Source: Gillisia lutea (GTDB lineage: Bacteria > Bacteroidota > Bacteroidia > Flavobacteriales > Flavobacteriaceae). From it: 64,000 nucleotides of DNA. This document shows, piece by piece, positions 53,582-62,852 of the stretch (position 1 is its first letter; every line of letters begins with the position of its first letter). The DNA is taken from the NCBI RefSeq assembly GCF_021568705.1, contig NZ_JAKGTH010000006.1, forward strand, positions 806,001-870,000, given 5' to 3'. Position numbers and translations under genes: made by a program. The notes under the pieces were generated by a model. That model ran no database searches. It had not been told where the DNA came from and saw nothing but the letters and a program-made list of their open reading frames with translations.

Positions 53582-55219
53582 ATGAAGAATTTAATAAGTA
53601 TAAGTCTTTCGCTACTTCTACTGGTTATTTGTAATAGCTGTGTAGACGATGATTATAATATAGGCGAGATTGTCACCCCTACAAATTTGACAGTTACAAG
53701 TGAAGTTGTAGGTCAGACTGAAGAAATGCCTGATGGAGACGGAAGCGGAATGGTGAAATTTACAGCTACAGCCAATAATGCAATGACATATAAATTTATA
53801 TATGGAGATGGGTTTGAAGAGACCTCTGCAACGGGCAGCACTTCTCACAATTTTAATAAGAACGGAGTGAATGATTATACGGTCACTGTTCTTGCTTCAG
53901 GAACTGCCGGGGTTGCAGCTACCGCTACTACTACGGTAAGAGTCTTTAGTGATTTTAGCGATCCGGAGGCAAAAGAGTTGCTTACAGGCGGTAGCACTAA
54001 AACCTGGTTTATCGCTGCTTCTCAACCGGGGCACCTAGGGGTAGGACCTGCAAATGGCGAAGGTTTTGACGGTCCTATTTATTATGCTGCAGCTCCTTTT
54101 GAGAAGGCAGGATCTCCTACTAGTTCGTGCTTCTATACAGATGAAATGACTTTTAGTCTGGTTAATGATGAGATAGTATATAATTATAATAATAACGGAC
54201 AAACTTTTTTCAATGTGGCGAATTCAGCTGATTTTGGAGGAGATGGTTCAGAAGATCAATGTTTAGAGTATGATGGTTCCGGAGACAAGAATGTTTCACT
54301 ATCGGCTGCTACTTCTGGATTATCGGGCGAGCAAAGCAGAGGTACGGTTCTTAACATTTCCGGTGGTGGTTTCTTAAGTTATTACATTGCAACCAGCTCC
54401 TATGAGATCCTTTCTATTACCCAAAACACGATGTACGTTAGAGCTATTCCGGGGAATGATCCGGGATTAGCCTGGTATCTGAAACTTACCACATCTCAGG
54501 GAGAACCGGAGCCGGAAGAGTTTGTTTCAGAATATGAAACCCTAGCTTGGTCTGAAGAATTTGATGTTGATGGGGTTCCTAATCCGGAGATCTGGAATTT
54601 CGAAATTGGCAATAATGATGGCTGGGGAAATGAAGAGAAACAATATTATACCAATGAGAATGCTGTAGTGAATGATGGTAATTTAATTATCACGGCCAAA
54701 GCTGAAAGTACCAATGGGTTTGACTATTCTTCTTCTCGAATTACGACAAAGGATAATTTTGAATTTACTTATGGAAGAGTAGAAGTACGAGCAAAATTAC
54801 CGGAAGGGGCGGGAACCTGGCCTGCAATCTGGATGCTGGGTGCCAATTTTGAAGAAGTTGGATGGCCCGCTACCGGAGAAATAGATATTATAGAACATAC
54901 CGGAAATGAACAGAACACTATTCATGGAACGCTGCATTATCCTGAGAGGTTTGGTGGCAATGCTGATGGAGGAACTACTGTAGTTAGTAATGTGAGTTCT
55001 GAATTCCATCTATATACGGTAGATTGGTCGGCAGAGCGTATCTGGTTTTTAGTAGATAATGAAGTATATCATACTTACGAGAATAATTCAGCCTCACCTT
55101 TGAATAAAGACTTCTTCTTCATTTTAAATGTCGCCATGGGAGGAACATTTGGGGGAGAGATTGCTCCTGATTTTGTAGAGTCGTCTATGGAGGTCGATTA
55201 TGTTCGCTTGTATCAATAA
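53582..55219 (+). CDS. GH16 endo-beta-glucanase lipoprotein (laminarinase type)
   Basis: A 545-residue surface enzyme (lipobox CNSC, C20). A PKD-like domain (about 28-125) and a second beta-rich domain (about 130-305) that I cannot name precede the GH16 catalytic domain (about 315-545). The retaining active site is GEIDIIEH with E433, D435 and E438; the flanking WPAIWMLG and the C-terminal DYVRLYQ are typical of bacterial beta-1,3-glucanases. It should cut laminarin at the cell surface into oligosaccharides for the SusCD pair. It begins 12 bases after the binding-protein gene and is the last of the closely packed genes. Confidence 0.9.
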   Translation: MKNLISISLSLLLLVICNSCVDDDYNIGEIVTPTNLTVTSEVVGQTEEMPDGDGSGMVKFTATANNAMTYKFIYGDGFEETSATGSTSHNFNKNGVNDYTVTVLASGTAGVAATATTTVRVFSDFSDPEAKELLTGGSTKTWFIAASQPGHLGVGPANGEGFDGPIYYAAAPFEKAGSPTSSCFYTDEMTFSLVNDEIVYNYNNNGQTFFNVANSADFGGDGSEDQCLEYDGSGDKNVSLSAATSGLSGEQSRGTVLNISGGGFLSYYIATSSYEILSITQNTMYVRAIPGNDPGLAWYLKLTTSQGEPEPEEFVSEYETLAWSEEFDVDGVPNPEIWNFEIGNNDGWGNEEKQYYTNENAVVNDGNLIITAKAESTNGFDYSSSRITTKDNFEFTYGRVEVRAKLPEGAGTWPAIWMLGANFEEVGWPATGEIDIIEHTGNEQNTIHGTLHYPERFGGNADGGTTVVSNVSSEFHLYTVDWSAERIWFLVDNEVYHTYENNSASPLNKDFFFILNVAMGGTFGGEIAPDFVESSMEVDYVRLYQ

Positions 55220-55282
55220 TTTAATCTGCTTACATAACTATTCAGTTTAATTAGCCCCGCATTTTATATGCTTTTAGAGAAT

Positions 55283-55313
55283 TAACTCACTTATGAAATA
55301 TTCGAGTGAGTTA
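55283..55313 (+). terminator. Stem-loop between GH16 and GH3 genes
   Basis: A 9-bp perfect stem (taactcact with agtgagtta) and a 13-base loop in the 145-base gap. Only weakly T-rich sequence follows, so it may lower rather than stop transcription. Confidence 0.4.
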
Positions 55314-55364
55314 GTACTCTATTTTAATTAAAAATTCCCTTTATGGCCTACCAATTCGTTTAAA

Positions 55365-57641
55365 ATGAAAAAGATACATTTAATTATATGCTTCTTTCTT
55401 CTTAGCAATTTTAACTCCTTTGCTCAGAAATCGAATATTTTAAGTTCTGTTGAAAATATAGAAATCAAAGTCGATTCTGTTTTGGCAATGATGACACTGG
55501 AAGAAAAAGTAGGACAGCTAGTACAATATAACGGAAGTTGGGATCTTACCGGGCCCGCCTCCGAAATGAATAATCAGCTCAAAGTTGCCAACCTGAAAAA
55601 AGGCTTGGTAGGTTCTATGTTGAATGTACTCTCTGTAGAAGCAACTCTGGAGGCACAGAAGCTGGTCATGGAAAATTCAAGGATGAAGATCCCGCTTATG
55701 TTTGGGTATGATGTTATTCATGGCTACAAAACCATATTTCCTGTTCCTCTTGGTGAAACTGCAAGTTGGGATCTTGAACTTATGGAAGAAACAGCCAGGG
55801 TTGCCGCTTTAGAATCTGTAGCATATGGTGTTAACTGGACATTTTCACCTATGATAGATGTTTCCAGAGATGCCCGTTGGGGTAGAATCATGGAAGGATC
55901 GGGAGAAGATCCTTACTTAACAGCTCAGGTAGGAGTGTCTAAAATTAAAGGCTATCAGGGAGACGATCTTGCTAAAAATACTACAATTGCAGCTACAGCT
56001 AAACACTTTGCAGGATATGGCTTTGCCGAGGCAGGAAGAGATTATAATACTGTAAATATTGGGGAGAATGAGCTGCAAAATATGGTGTTGCCTCCGTTTA
56101 AAGCTGCAGCAGAAGCAGGAGTAGCAACTTTTATGAATTCTTTTAACGATCTAGACGGTACCCCGGCCACAGGAAATAAAATGTTACAACGAGATGTGCT
56201 AAAAGGAGATTGGAAGTGGGATGGCTTCGTGGTGTCTGACTGGGGTTCTATAACAGAAATGGTAAATCATGGATTTGCTACTAATAAAAAACATGCAGCT
56301 GAAATAGCCATAAAAGCAGGTAGTGACATGGATATGGAAGGAGGAGCCTATGAAGTCGGTTTGGCTGAATTGGTAAAGGAAGGAAGGCTGAAAGAAGAGT
56401 TAATAGACGATGCGGTGAAACGCGTTTTAAGAGTGAAATTTAAACTCGGACTTTTTGAAGATCCTTATCGCTATTCTAAGCCTGAGGTTCTTAATAATAT
56501 CAATTTTGAGGATCACAAAAAACTTGCAAGAGAGGCGGCTAAAAGATCTATAGTCTTATTAAAAAACTCAGATAAGATTCTACCAGTTAAGTCATCAGTT
56601 AAAAAAATTGCGGTAATTGGACCGTTGGCAAATGATAAAGATTCACCATTAGGAAATTGGCGGGCTCAAGGTGAAACCAATTCGGCTGTTTCGGTAGTGG
56701 AAGGTTTAAAAAATGGAATAGGTGAAAGCACAGAGATCACCTTTTCAGAAGGTACAAAACTGGGAACAGGAGAGCGCAGCTTTTTAATGCCTCTAGCTAT
56801 TAACACTACAGACAGATCGGGCTTTCAAGATGCTATTGAAAAAGCCACTAACGCCGATCTTGTAGTAATGGTGTTGGGAGAAGATGCTTTTCAGGCCGGT
56901 GAGGGAAGAAGTCAGGCGAATATTGGCTTAGCAGGTTTACAAATGGAACTATTTGATACAGTTCATAATGTAAATTCCAATATCGTATTGGTGCTTATAA
57001 ATGGTAGGCCGTTGGAAATTTCAGAAATATCAAAAAAGGCCACAGCAATTGTTGAAGCATGGCAACTGGGCTCGGAAAGCGGTAATGCCATTGCAGATGT
57101 GCTTACCGGAAAATATAATCCTTCAGGGAAATTACCTGCTTCTTTCCCTAGAGCAGTAGGGCAGGAGCCTCTATATTATAATGAAAAGAATACTGGAAGG
57201 CCTTATAATGAGGAACATGTTACCTACTCGCATTATACTGATGTTAAAAAGGATGCTTTATACCCCTTCGGATTTGGATTAAGCTATGCTACTTTTCAAT
57301 ATGGTGACATTCAACTCTCTTCAACACAAATGGATATGGAAGGGAATATTAAAGTGAGTATACGAGTTACAAATACCAGTAAAATTCCCGGGAAGGAAGT
57401 GGTTCAATTATATCTTAGAGATCTTGTTGCCAGCACCACGCGACCGGTAAAAGAATTAAAGGGCTTTCAAATGATAACACTAAAGCCGGGAGAAACCAAG
57501 TCTGTTACTTTTAGTATCACAAAGAAAATGTTGGAATTCTATTCAGCAAATAAAAAATGGGAAGCAGAGCCCGGGGATTTTGAGCTATATTTAGGGGGGA
57601 ATTCTGTAGATGTGAAGTCTGCGAGATTTAAACTGAAATAA
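55365..57641 (+). CDS. bglX: GH3 beta-glucosidase (BglX type)
   Basis: A 758-residue periplasmic enzyme (signal peptide ending NSFAQ) that releases glucose from the ends of beta-glucooligosaccharides. GH3 N-terminal barrel with the nucleophile D292 in VVSDWGS, and upstream substrate-binding KHFAGYG and GRIMEGSGEDPYL. GH3 C-terminal domain (about 390-620, with GEDAFQAGEGRSQANIGL near the acid/base region) and fibronectin type III-like domain (about 665-750). The length and domain order are those of BglX. In this locus it would act after the GH16 enzymes on imported laminari-oligosaccharides. Confidence 0.92.
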   Translation: MKKIHLIICFFLLSNFNSFAQKSNILSSVENIEIKVDSVLAMMTLEEKVGQLVQYNGSWDLTGPASEMNNQLKVANLKKGLVGSMLNVLSVEATLEAQKLVMENSRMKIPLMFGYDVIHGYKTIFPVPLGETASWDLELMEETARVAALESVAYGVNWTFSPMIDVSRDARWGRIMEGSGEDPYLTAQVGVSKIKGYQGDDLAKNTTIAATAKHFAGYGFAEAGRDYNTVNIGENELQNMVLPPFKAAAEAGVATFMNSFNDLDGTPATGNKMLQRDVLKGDWKWDGFVVSDWGSITEMVNHGFATNKKHAAEIAIKAGSDMDMEGGAYEVGLAELVKEGRLKEELIDDAVKRVLRVKFKLGLFEDPYRYSKPEVLNNINFEDHKKLAREAAKRSIVLLKNSDKILPVKSSVKKIAVIGPLANDKDSPLGNWRAQGETNSAVSVVEGLKNGIGESTEITFSEGTKLGTGERSFLMPLAINTTDRSGFQDAIEKATNADLVVMVLGEDAFQAGEGRSQANIGLAGLQMELFDTVHNVNSNIVLVLINGRPLEISEISKKATAIVEAWQLGSESGNAIADVLTGKYNPSGKLPASFPRAVGQEPLYYNEKNTGRPYNEEHVTYSHYTDVKKDALYPFGFGLSYATFQYGDIQLSSTQMDMEGNIKVSIRVTNTSKIPGKEVVQLYLRDLVASTTRPVKELKGFQMITLKPGETKSVTFSITKKMLEFYSANKKWEAEPGDFELYLGGNSVDVKSARFKLK

Positions 57642-57666
57642 GAATGAATTACTATAACTTCAAGAG

Positions 57667-58428
57667 ATGAATTTTTTAAAAAATTACAGCTGTTTATTAT
57701 TGACGCTCCTGCCGTTACTTACAACCGCGCAAGTAATCTTTGAAGATAACTTTGATGGAGAGCAATTAAACATGAATTCATGGAGTTATGAAGAAGGGGA
57801 TGGGTGCCCAAACCTATGTGGTTGGGGAAATAATGAGCGCCAGGTTTATAACCGAGATTATGTAAAGGTAGAAGATGGAAATTTGGTGATAACTGCCTCT
57901 AAAAAAGGTGACCAATATTTTTCTGGAAAGATCAATTCCAAAGAAAAAGTAGAATTTAAATATGGTATTATTGAAGTTCGGGCAAAATTAGCTACAGGAG
58001 AGGGGTTATGGCCTGCTGTCTGGATGCTAGGCGCCGATATAAGTGAAGTGGGATGGCCTGCATCGGGAGAAATAGATATCTTGGAATATGTAGGGAGAGA
58101 ACCTCATACTGTTTTTACTTCCCTCCACACGCCCGCCAGTCACGGGGAAACCATCAACACGAAAAAAACCTTCATTAGTGACATTGAAACCGGCTATCAT
58201 ATTTATAAAACAGAGTGGACCGAGAAATATATTAAATTTTTTGTGGATAATGAATTGGTATATACCTTTATTCCTGAGGTCTATGATGAAAATTACTATC
58301 CTTATAACAAAGATTTTTATCTTCTAATCAACATGGCTGTAGGCGGCAATTTTGGAGGTCCCAAAGTAGATGATGCTGTTTTTCCTGCTAAATTCTATAT
58401 AGACTACATAAAAGTTAGCAAATTATAG
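57667..58428 (+). CDS. GH16 endo-beta-glucanase, single domain
   Basis: A 253-residue secreted or periplasmic GH16 (signal peptide ending LTTAQ). The catalytic domain fills the rest: WGNNERQVY near residue 58, WPAVWMLG, and GEIDILEY with E135, D137 and E140. It has no accessory domain and no lipobox at the cleavage site, unlike the GH16 lipoprotein upstream, so it probably works in the periplasm on imported fragments. It starts 25 bases after the GH3 gene and ends the locus. Confidence 0.9.
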   Translation: MNFLKNYSCLLLTLLPLLTTAQVIFEDNFDGEQLNMNSWSYEEGDGCPNLCGWGNNERQVYNRDYVKVEDGNLVITASKKGDQYFSGKINSKEKVEFKYGIIEVRAKLATGEGLWPAVWMLGADISEVGWPASGEIDILEYVGREPHTVFTSLHTPASHGETINTKKTFISDIETGYHIYKTEWTEKYIKFFVDNELVYTFIPEVYDENYYPYNKDFYLLINMAVGGNFGGPKVDDAVFPAKFYIDYIKVSKL

Positions 58429-58546
58429 CAAGTACAATCTTCTTAGAATTTCCTTATTCCTAATTATTTGAGCTATAAGTTTGTGGAACATACTTATCTT
58501 TACTAGCTATGCACGCTATTAAATGCCGGTGTTTAAAACAACTTAA

Positions 58547-58906
58547 ATGGATATTGAAAGTTTTCGTGAATATTGTCTTTCCAAGAAAGGGGTAACTGAA
58601 GGACTTCCATTTGGACCTGAGACCTTGGTGTTAAAACTGATGGGAAAAATGTTTGCTTTAGCAGCATTAGATGAATCTCCGTTACGAGTAAACTTGAAAT
58701 GTGACCCTGACAAAGCAATCTTACTTCGAGACGAATATCCAGAGCATATCCTACCGGGATATCACATGAATAAACAACATTGGAACACCTTAGTGCTTGA
58801 TGGTCATCTTCCTAATTCAAAAACCCTAAATTTGATAGATCATTCTTATGATCTGGTGAAGAACGGACTCACAAAGAAATTACAACAGGAGCTAACGGCT
58901 CTTTAA
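58547..58906 (+). CDS. MmcQ/YjbR family protein
   Basis: A 119-residue cytosolic protein of the MmcQ/YjbR family (CyaY-like fold). Typical blocks are CLSKKGVTEGLPFG, LVLKLMGKMFAL, VNLKCDPDKAILLRDEY and HMNKQHWNTLVLDG. The family is often called DNA-binding, but its function is not settled. It lies 16 bases upstream of the MutS-like gene and may be translated from the same transcript. Confidence 0.88.
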   Translation: MDIESFREYCLSKKGVTEGLPFGPETLVLKLMGKMFALAALDESPLRVNLKCDPDKAILLRDEYPEHILPGYHMNKQHWNTLVLDGHLPNSKTLNLIDHSYDLVKNGLTKKLQQELTAL

Positions 58907-58922
58907 AAGCTTCAATAGTTAG

Positions 58923-60692
58923 ATGACAGCATTCGAATTTTATACTCAGGAAAAACAACTTCAGGAACAAAATTTAAAAGCGGCAAATAAGCAATTACAA
59001 CTTTCCAGTATGCTGAGGTTGTTAATATTTTTGATTCTTGCATGTGGAGTGTATTACTTCTTTTCTACCTGGAAAATTGTACTCTTACTTATCTTTATTG
59101 GAATTGCTATTTTTTTATTCCTGGTTTCCCGCCATTCCAACCTAAAATACAAACGAGATAAAGTTTTAGAATTGGTAAAGCTGAATGAACTGGAACTTAA
59201 AATTTTAGATCGTGATTTTAAGAGCCAGCCTTCAGGATTGGAATATATGGATCCGTTACATGCTTATAGTCAGGATATCGATCTTTTTGGAAAAGGATCT
59301 TTCTTTCAATATATGAATCGCTCCTCTTTAAAAGAAGGGGAGGCCAGATTAGCTGCAATGCTTACCGAAAACTCTATAGATAAAATCTCTAAAAAACAGG
59401 ATGCGGTAAAGGAATTATCTGAAAAAGTGAAGTGGCGACAAGAATTTTCAGCAGTAGCTAAATTAGTTAAAACCGATACGTCTTCCACATCTGTTATTCG
59501 GTGGTTCAAGAATTACGAAAGTTTTACACCGAAATTCATCCCGGTACTGGGTTGGCTGGTTATAAGCATCTCATTTTTACTCATCGCTGCCTATTATGCC
59601 AACTATTTAAACGGATGGATCGTTTTTGGCTGGTTCTTGGCGGGCTGGGGCTTTACCGGATTATACGTTAAAAAGATAAATCCTCTTGCCACCAACGTAG
59701 GTAAGGTTCAGGAAACATTTCATCAGTACCATCAGTTATTGGGAATGATCGAAAAAACTACTTTTAAATCAGAAAAATTAAAGGCGCTTCAGAAGAAAAT
59801 TATTATTCAGGATAAAAAGGCATCGCTTATTCTTAAGGATTTTTCAAAAGCTATTTCGGCAATGGATCAGCGAAACAATGCTATTTTTATTGCCCTTGGA
59901 AACGGTTTTTTACTTTGGGATCTTAGGCAAGCTTACCGACTGGAAAAATGGATTAAAGCTCATTCACAAAGTGTAGAAGGTTGGTTTAAAGTTATAGAAG
60001 TTATCGATGCTTTTAACAGTCTAGGGAATTTTTCATTTAATCACGCTGATTATGTTTTTCCGCAGATAAATAAAGGGGAGCATGTTATAAAAGCGAAGAA
60101 TACCGCGCACCCCTTATTAGACCCTAAAAAAAGGGTGACCAACGATTTTGAGATCGATAATGAGCAGTTCTTTATAATAACCGGGGCCAATATGGCAGGA
60201 AAAAGTACTTTCTTAAGAACGGTTTCTCTTCAAATTGTGATGGCGAATATCGGCTTGCCGGTTTGCGCGAGTTATTGTGCATACAGTCCTATAAAATTGA
60301 TCACCAGTATGCGTACTACCGATTCGCTCACCGATGATGAATCCTACTTCTTTTCAGAATTAAAACGCTTGCAGTTTATTGTAAATGCAATTAAGACCGA
60401 TACCTATTTTATCATTTTAGATGAAATTTTAAAAGGTACCAACAGTACCGATAAAGCAATTGGATCTAAAAAATTCATCCAAAAACTCGTTAAATCCAGA
60501 TCTACAGGTATAATTGCAACGCATGATCTTAGTCTATGTGAAGTATCCCAAGAACTGAGTCAGGTTAAAAACCATTATTTTGATGCCGAAATAATCAACG
60601 ATCAACTCTATTTCGATTATAAGTTTAAAAATGGGATCTGCCAAAACATGAATGCCTCCTTTTTGCTGAAAAAAATGGAGATCGTAGATTGA
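58923..60692 (+). CDS. Membrane-anchored MutS-like ATPase
   Basis: A 589-residue protein with the MutS C-terminal ATPase domain (about 390-589): Walker A GANMAGKST (421-429), MRTTDSLTDDESYFFSEL, Walker B FIILDEIL, and the late STDKAIGSKKF and ATHDL segments. The mismatch-recognition and connector domains of MutS are absent. Instead there are four predicted membrane helices, two at about 30-75 (LLIFLILACGVYYFF, IVLLLIFIGIAIFLFL) and two at about 200-245. A helical clamp-like part lies between them and the ATPase. It is therefore not a standard repair MutS. Such proteins are annotated as MutS-related in Bacteroidota; their job is unknown to me. Confidence 0.85.
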   Translation: MTAFEFYTQEKQLQEQNLKAANKQLQLSSMLRLLIFLILACGVYYFFSTWKIVLLLIFIGIAIFLFLVSRHSNLKYKRDKVLELVKLNELELKILDRDFKSQPSGLEYMDPLHAYSQDIDLFGKGSFFQYMNRSSLKEGEARLAAMLTENSIDKISKKQDAVKELSEKVKWRQEFSAVAKLVKTDTSSTSVIRWFKNYESFTPKFIPVLGWLVISISFLLIAAYYANYLNGWIVFGWFLAGWGFTGLYVKKINPLATNVGKVQETFHQYHQLLGMIEKTTFKSEKLKALQKKIIIQDKKASLILKDFSKAISAMDQRNNAIFIALGNGFLLWDLRQAYRLEKWIKAHSQSVEGWFKVIEVIDAFNSLGNFSFNHADYVFPQINKGEHVIKAKNTAHPLLDPKKRVTNDFEIDNEQFFIITGANMAGKSTFLRTVSLQIVMANIGLPVCASYCAYSPIKLITSMRTTDSLTDDESYFFSELKRLQFIVNAIKTDTYFIILDEILKGTNSTDKAIGSKKFIQKLVKSRSTGIIATHDLSLCEVSQELSQVKNHYFDAEIINDQLYFDYKFKNGICQNMNASFLLKKMEIVD

Positions 60693-60741
60693 TCGAATTT
60701 TAATAATCACCTCATTTTAAATTTTAATTCTGATTTTTTCT

Positions 60742-62112
60742 ATGAAAGCCTTACTTCAGAAAAACAAAATTCTGTTATTGCTAATAGCAGTTGTAGTGGT
60801 TTTTTATGCTGACTTTGCTTATAGTTTAGAGAGGGCTAATTTTATTAAACTGTTTGGTCTCTATTCGGTTTTATTCTTTTTAAGCTATAAGATCTTTCAA
60901 ATCTATAAATGGAACTTTTGGGGTTTAGCAGGAATAGCTTTTCTCTTTCGGATTGTTTTTATTGCTGCCATCCCAAATCTGTCTCAAGATTTTTACCGAT
61001 TTATCTGGGATGGAAGAATGTTTGTGGCAGGTTGGAATCCTTATTTATATCTCCCGGAAGATATTATTGTGCAGGGTAATGCTCCTATTTTCCAAGCAAG
61101 AGAACTGTTTAATGGGATGGGGGGTTTAAACGCCAGCCATTATACTAATTATCCGCCGCTAAATCAATTAATCTTTGCCATGGCAGGCTTAGTGTCAGGA
61201 AAAAGTATGCTTGGAGCAGTGATTACCATGCGTGTGTTTATTATTGCGGCAGATATTGGAACGCTTTATTTCGGTAAGAAATTACTGGAAGCTTTCTATC
61301 TGCCAATCTCCAGGATCTATTTATATATTCTAAATCCCTTTGTTATCATTGAACTTACCGGCAACCTCCATTTTGAAGGAGTGATGGTATTTCTATTGGT
61401 TTTCTCCCTTTATTTATTGCATTTCAAAAAATGGATGCTGAGTGCTGTAATGATTGCCTTATCGATCTCTTTGAAATTATTGCCTCTAATTTTTCTTCCT
61501 TTACTCTTTGGGTATTTTACCAAACAAAAAGAAAGAAACAGCTTAAGTTTTGGAAAACTTCTGCTTTACTATGCAATCACAGGTTTGGTTGTAATGCTTA
61601 GCTTTTTACCTTTTCTTTCTGCTGAACTTATTTCAAATTTTGCTTCAAGTATAGGACTATGGTTCCAGAAATTTGAATTCAATGCCAGTATTTATTATAT
61701 CATTAGGTGGATAGGGTTTCAAATAAAGGGATATAACATTATAGGAATAGTAGGTAAGCTGCTTCCTGTGGCTGTAATATGTGTTATTCTAGCGCTTACC
61801 TTCCTTAGGAAAAATAGTTCCACACAGAGGCTTATTGTGAGTTCATTGTTAGCGGTGACGACCTATTTCTTTCTATCTACTACGGTTCATCCTTGGTATA
61901 TAGCTACTCCTTTAATACTATCTGTATTCACCAGATATCGCTTTGCCGTGATCTGGTCTTTCTTTAGCATTTTAAGTTACTATGCTTATAGCTCAGATTT
62001 ATTTAAAGAAAATCTATGGTTGGTGGCTTTGGAATATGTTGTGGTAATGGGTGTGTTTTGCAGGGAGGTTTTTACCACAAAAGAAAATCAAAAGCCGTTA
62101 TTTGGCCTTTGA
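60742..62112 (+). CDS. Polytopic membrane glycosyltransferase (GT-C/GT87-like)
   Basis: A 456-residue inner-membrane protein with about 11-12 hydrophobic helices. A conserved loop after the second or third helix reads LSQDFYRFIWDGR, then FVAGWNPYLY, a pattern typical of mannosyltransferase-like proteins that use polyprenyl-phosphate sugars; acidic residues in this loop would be catalytic. Further helices include LHFEGVMVFLLVFSLYLL. Donor and acceptor cannot be assigned. Its 3' end overlaps the convergent LAB_N-type gene by 15 bases. Confidence 0.75.
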   Translation: MKALLQKNKILLLLIAVVVVFYADFAYSLERANFIKLFGLYSVLFFLSYKIFQIYKWNFWGLAGIAFLFRIVFIAAIPNLSQDFYRFIWDGRMFVAGWNPYLYLPEDIIVQGNAPIFQARELFNGMGGLNASHYTNYPPLNQLIFAMAGLVSGKSMLGAVITMRVFIIAADIGTLYFGKKLLEAFYLPISRIYLYILNPFVIIELTGNLHFEGVMVFLLVFSLYLLHFKKWMLSAVMIALSISLKLLPLIFLPLLFGYFTKQKERNSLSFGKLLLYYAITGLVVMLSFLPFLSAELISNFASSIGLWFQKFEFNASIYYIIRWIGFQIKGYNIIGIVGKLLPVAVICVILALTFLRKNSSTQRLIVSSLLAVTTYFFLSTTVHPWYIATPLILSVFTRYRFAVIWSFFSILSYYAYSSDLFKENLWLVALEYVVVMGVFCREVFTTKENQKPLFGL

Positions 62113-62724
62113 TTTTTTCATGATATATAAATTCCTGATATATACAATCCCACCAAAGAAATGAGCAGCAAGTAATACAGGATCATCTCTAAAGATAGCA
62201 TAGGTAAAAATGATGATAGACCCCATTAAACTCAGGATCCAAAAGCCCTTTGGAAGTGAAGATTCCTTATTTTTTTCAGAATAGAGCCACTGATAAATGA
62301 AGCGAAGGGTGTAAACTATCTGACCTATCACTCCTAATATAATTAACCAAAGTGCTATGTTTTCGCCATGCACCAGTTGTTTCCATTCCATTTCTGTCAA
62401 GAATAACAAATAACCGGCCAAAGCAATTGGAAAGCCAATTACCAAGATCTTAAGAAATACATTAGAACTACTCCATTCTTTTTGAAGTTGTAGATTTCTT
62501 ATATAAACAGTGTATGTAATAAGTTGTCCCAACATAATTGCGAGATCTTCTCTTAGAAATCCGTAAACGAAAAGTAAGATGGAAGCAATTAAACTAAGCT
62601 TCCAAAAGATGGAGGGAGTTTGTACTTCTTTGGCTTTTTCAGATAAAAACCATTGGGTAATTAACCTTGCAGAAAATAATAGTTGGGCTGTAAATCCAAC
62701 GCTATAGATAATCCAATCACTCAT
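62098..62724 (-). CDS. Membrane protein with two LAB_N (lipid-A-disaccharide synthase N-terminal-like) halves
   Basis: A 208-residue inner-membrane protein made of two similar halves: FTAQLLFSARLITQWFLSEK...VYIRNLQL (about 10-82) and IGQIVYTLRFIYQWLYSEK...GGIVYIRNLY (about 128-202). Each half has three helices and an R..(I/T)QW(F/L).SEK element. This is the LAB_N domain that occurs fused to LpxB in some bacteria and alone in others; no LpxB glycosyltransferase domain is present here. Stand-alone members often accompany polyprenyl-linked glycosyltransferases, which fits the convergent GT gene next door. Function is otherwise unknown. Confidence 0.82.
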   Translation of the reverse strand: MSDWIIYSVGFTAQLLFSARLITQWFLSEKAKEVQTPSIFWKLSLIASILLFVYGFLREDLAIMLGQLITYTVYIRNLQLQKEWSSSNVFLKILVIGFPIALAGYLLFLTEMEWKQLVHGENIALWLIILGVIGQIVYTLRFIYQWLYSEKNKESSLPKGFWILSLMGSIIIFTYAIFRDDPVLLAAHFFGGIVYIRNLYIMKKSKAK

Positions 62725-62778
62725 AATTGATGTTCACCAAAACTGGTGCTTTAACGGCTAAATTAGCCAGAATATAAA

Positions 62779-62830
62779 AAGACTGTTCAATAAATGTGGC
62801 GCATGGCCTAAGCAAATATCAAACAGTCTT
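62779..62830 (-). terminator. Possible terminator of the polyamine genes
   Basis: A 9-bp perfect stem (aagactgtt at 62779-62787, aacagtctt at 62822-62830) around a long 34-base loop, 22 bases after the stop codon of the deoxyhypusine-synthase-like gene. On the reverse strand the stem is followed by a short AT-rich stretch. Confidence 0.5.
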
Positions 62831-62852
62831 ATTTTCTTTAAATTTAACGGAA

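Noticed and set aside
58923-60692. A standard MutS or MutS2 repair protein
   Set aside because: The N-terminal mismatch and connector domains, and the C-terminal Smr domain of MutS2, are missing; membrane helices are present instead.
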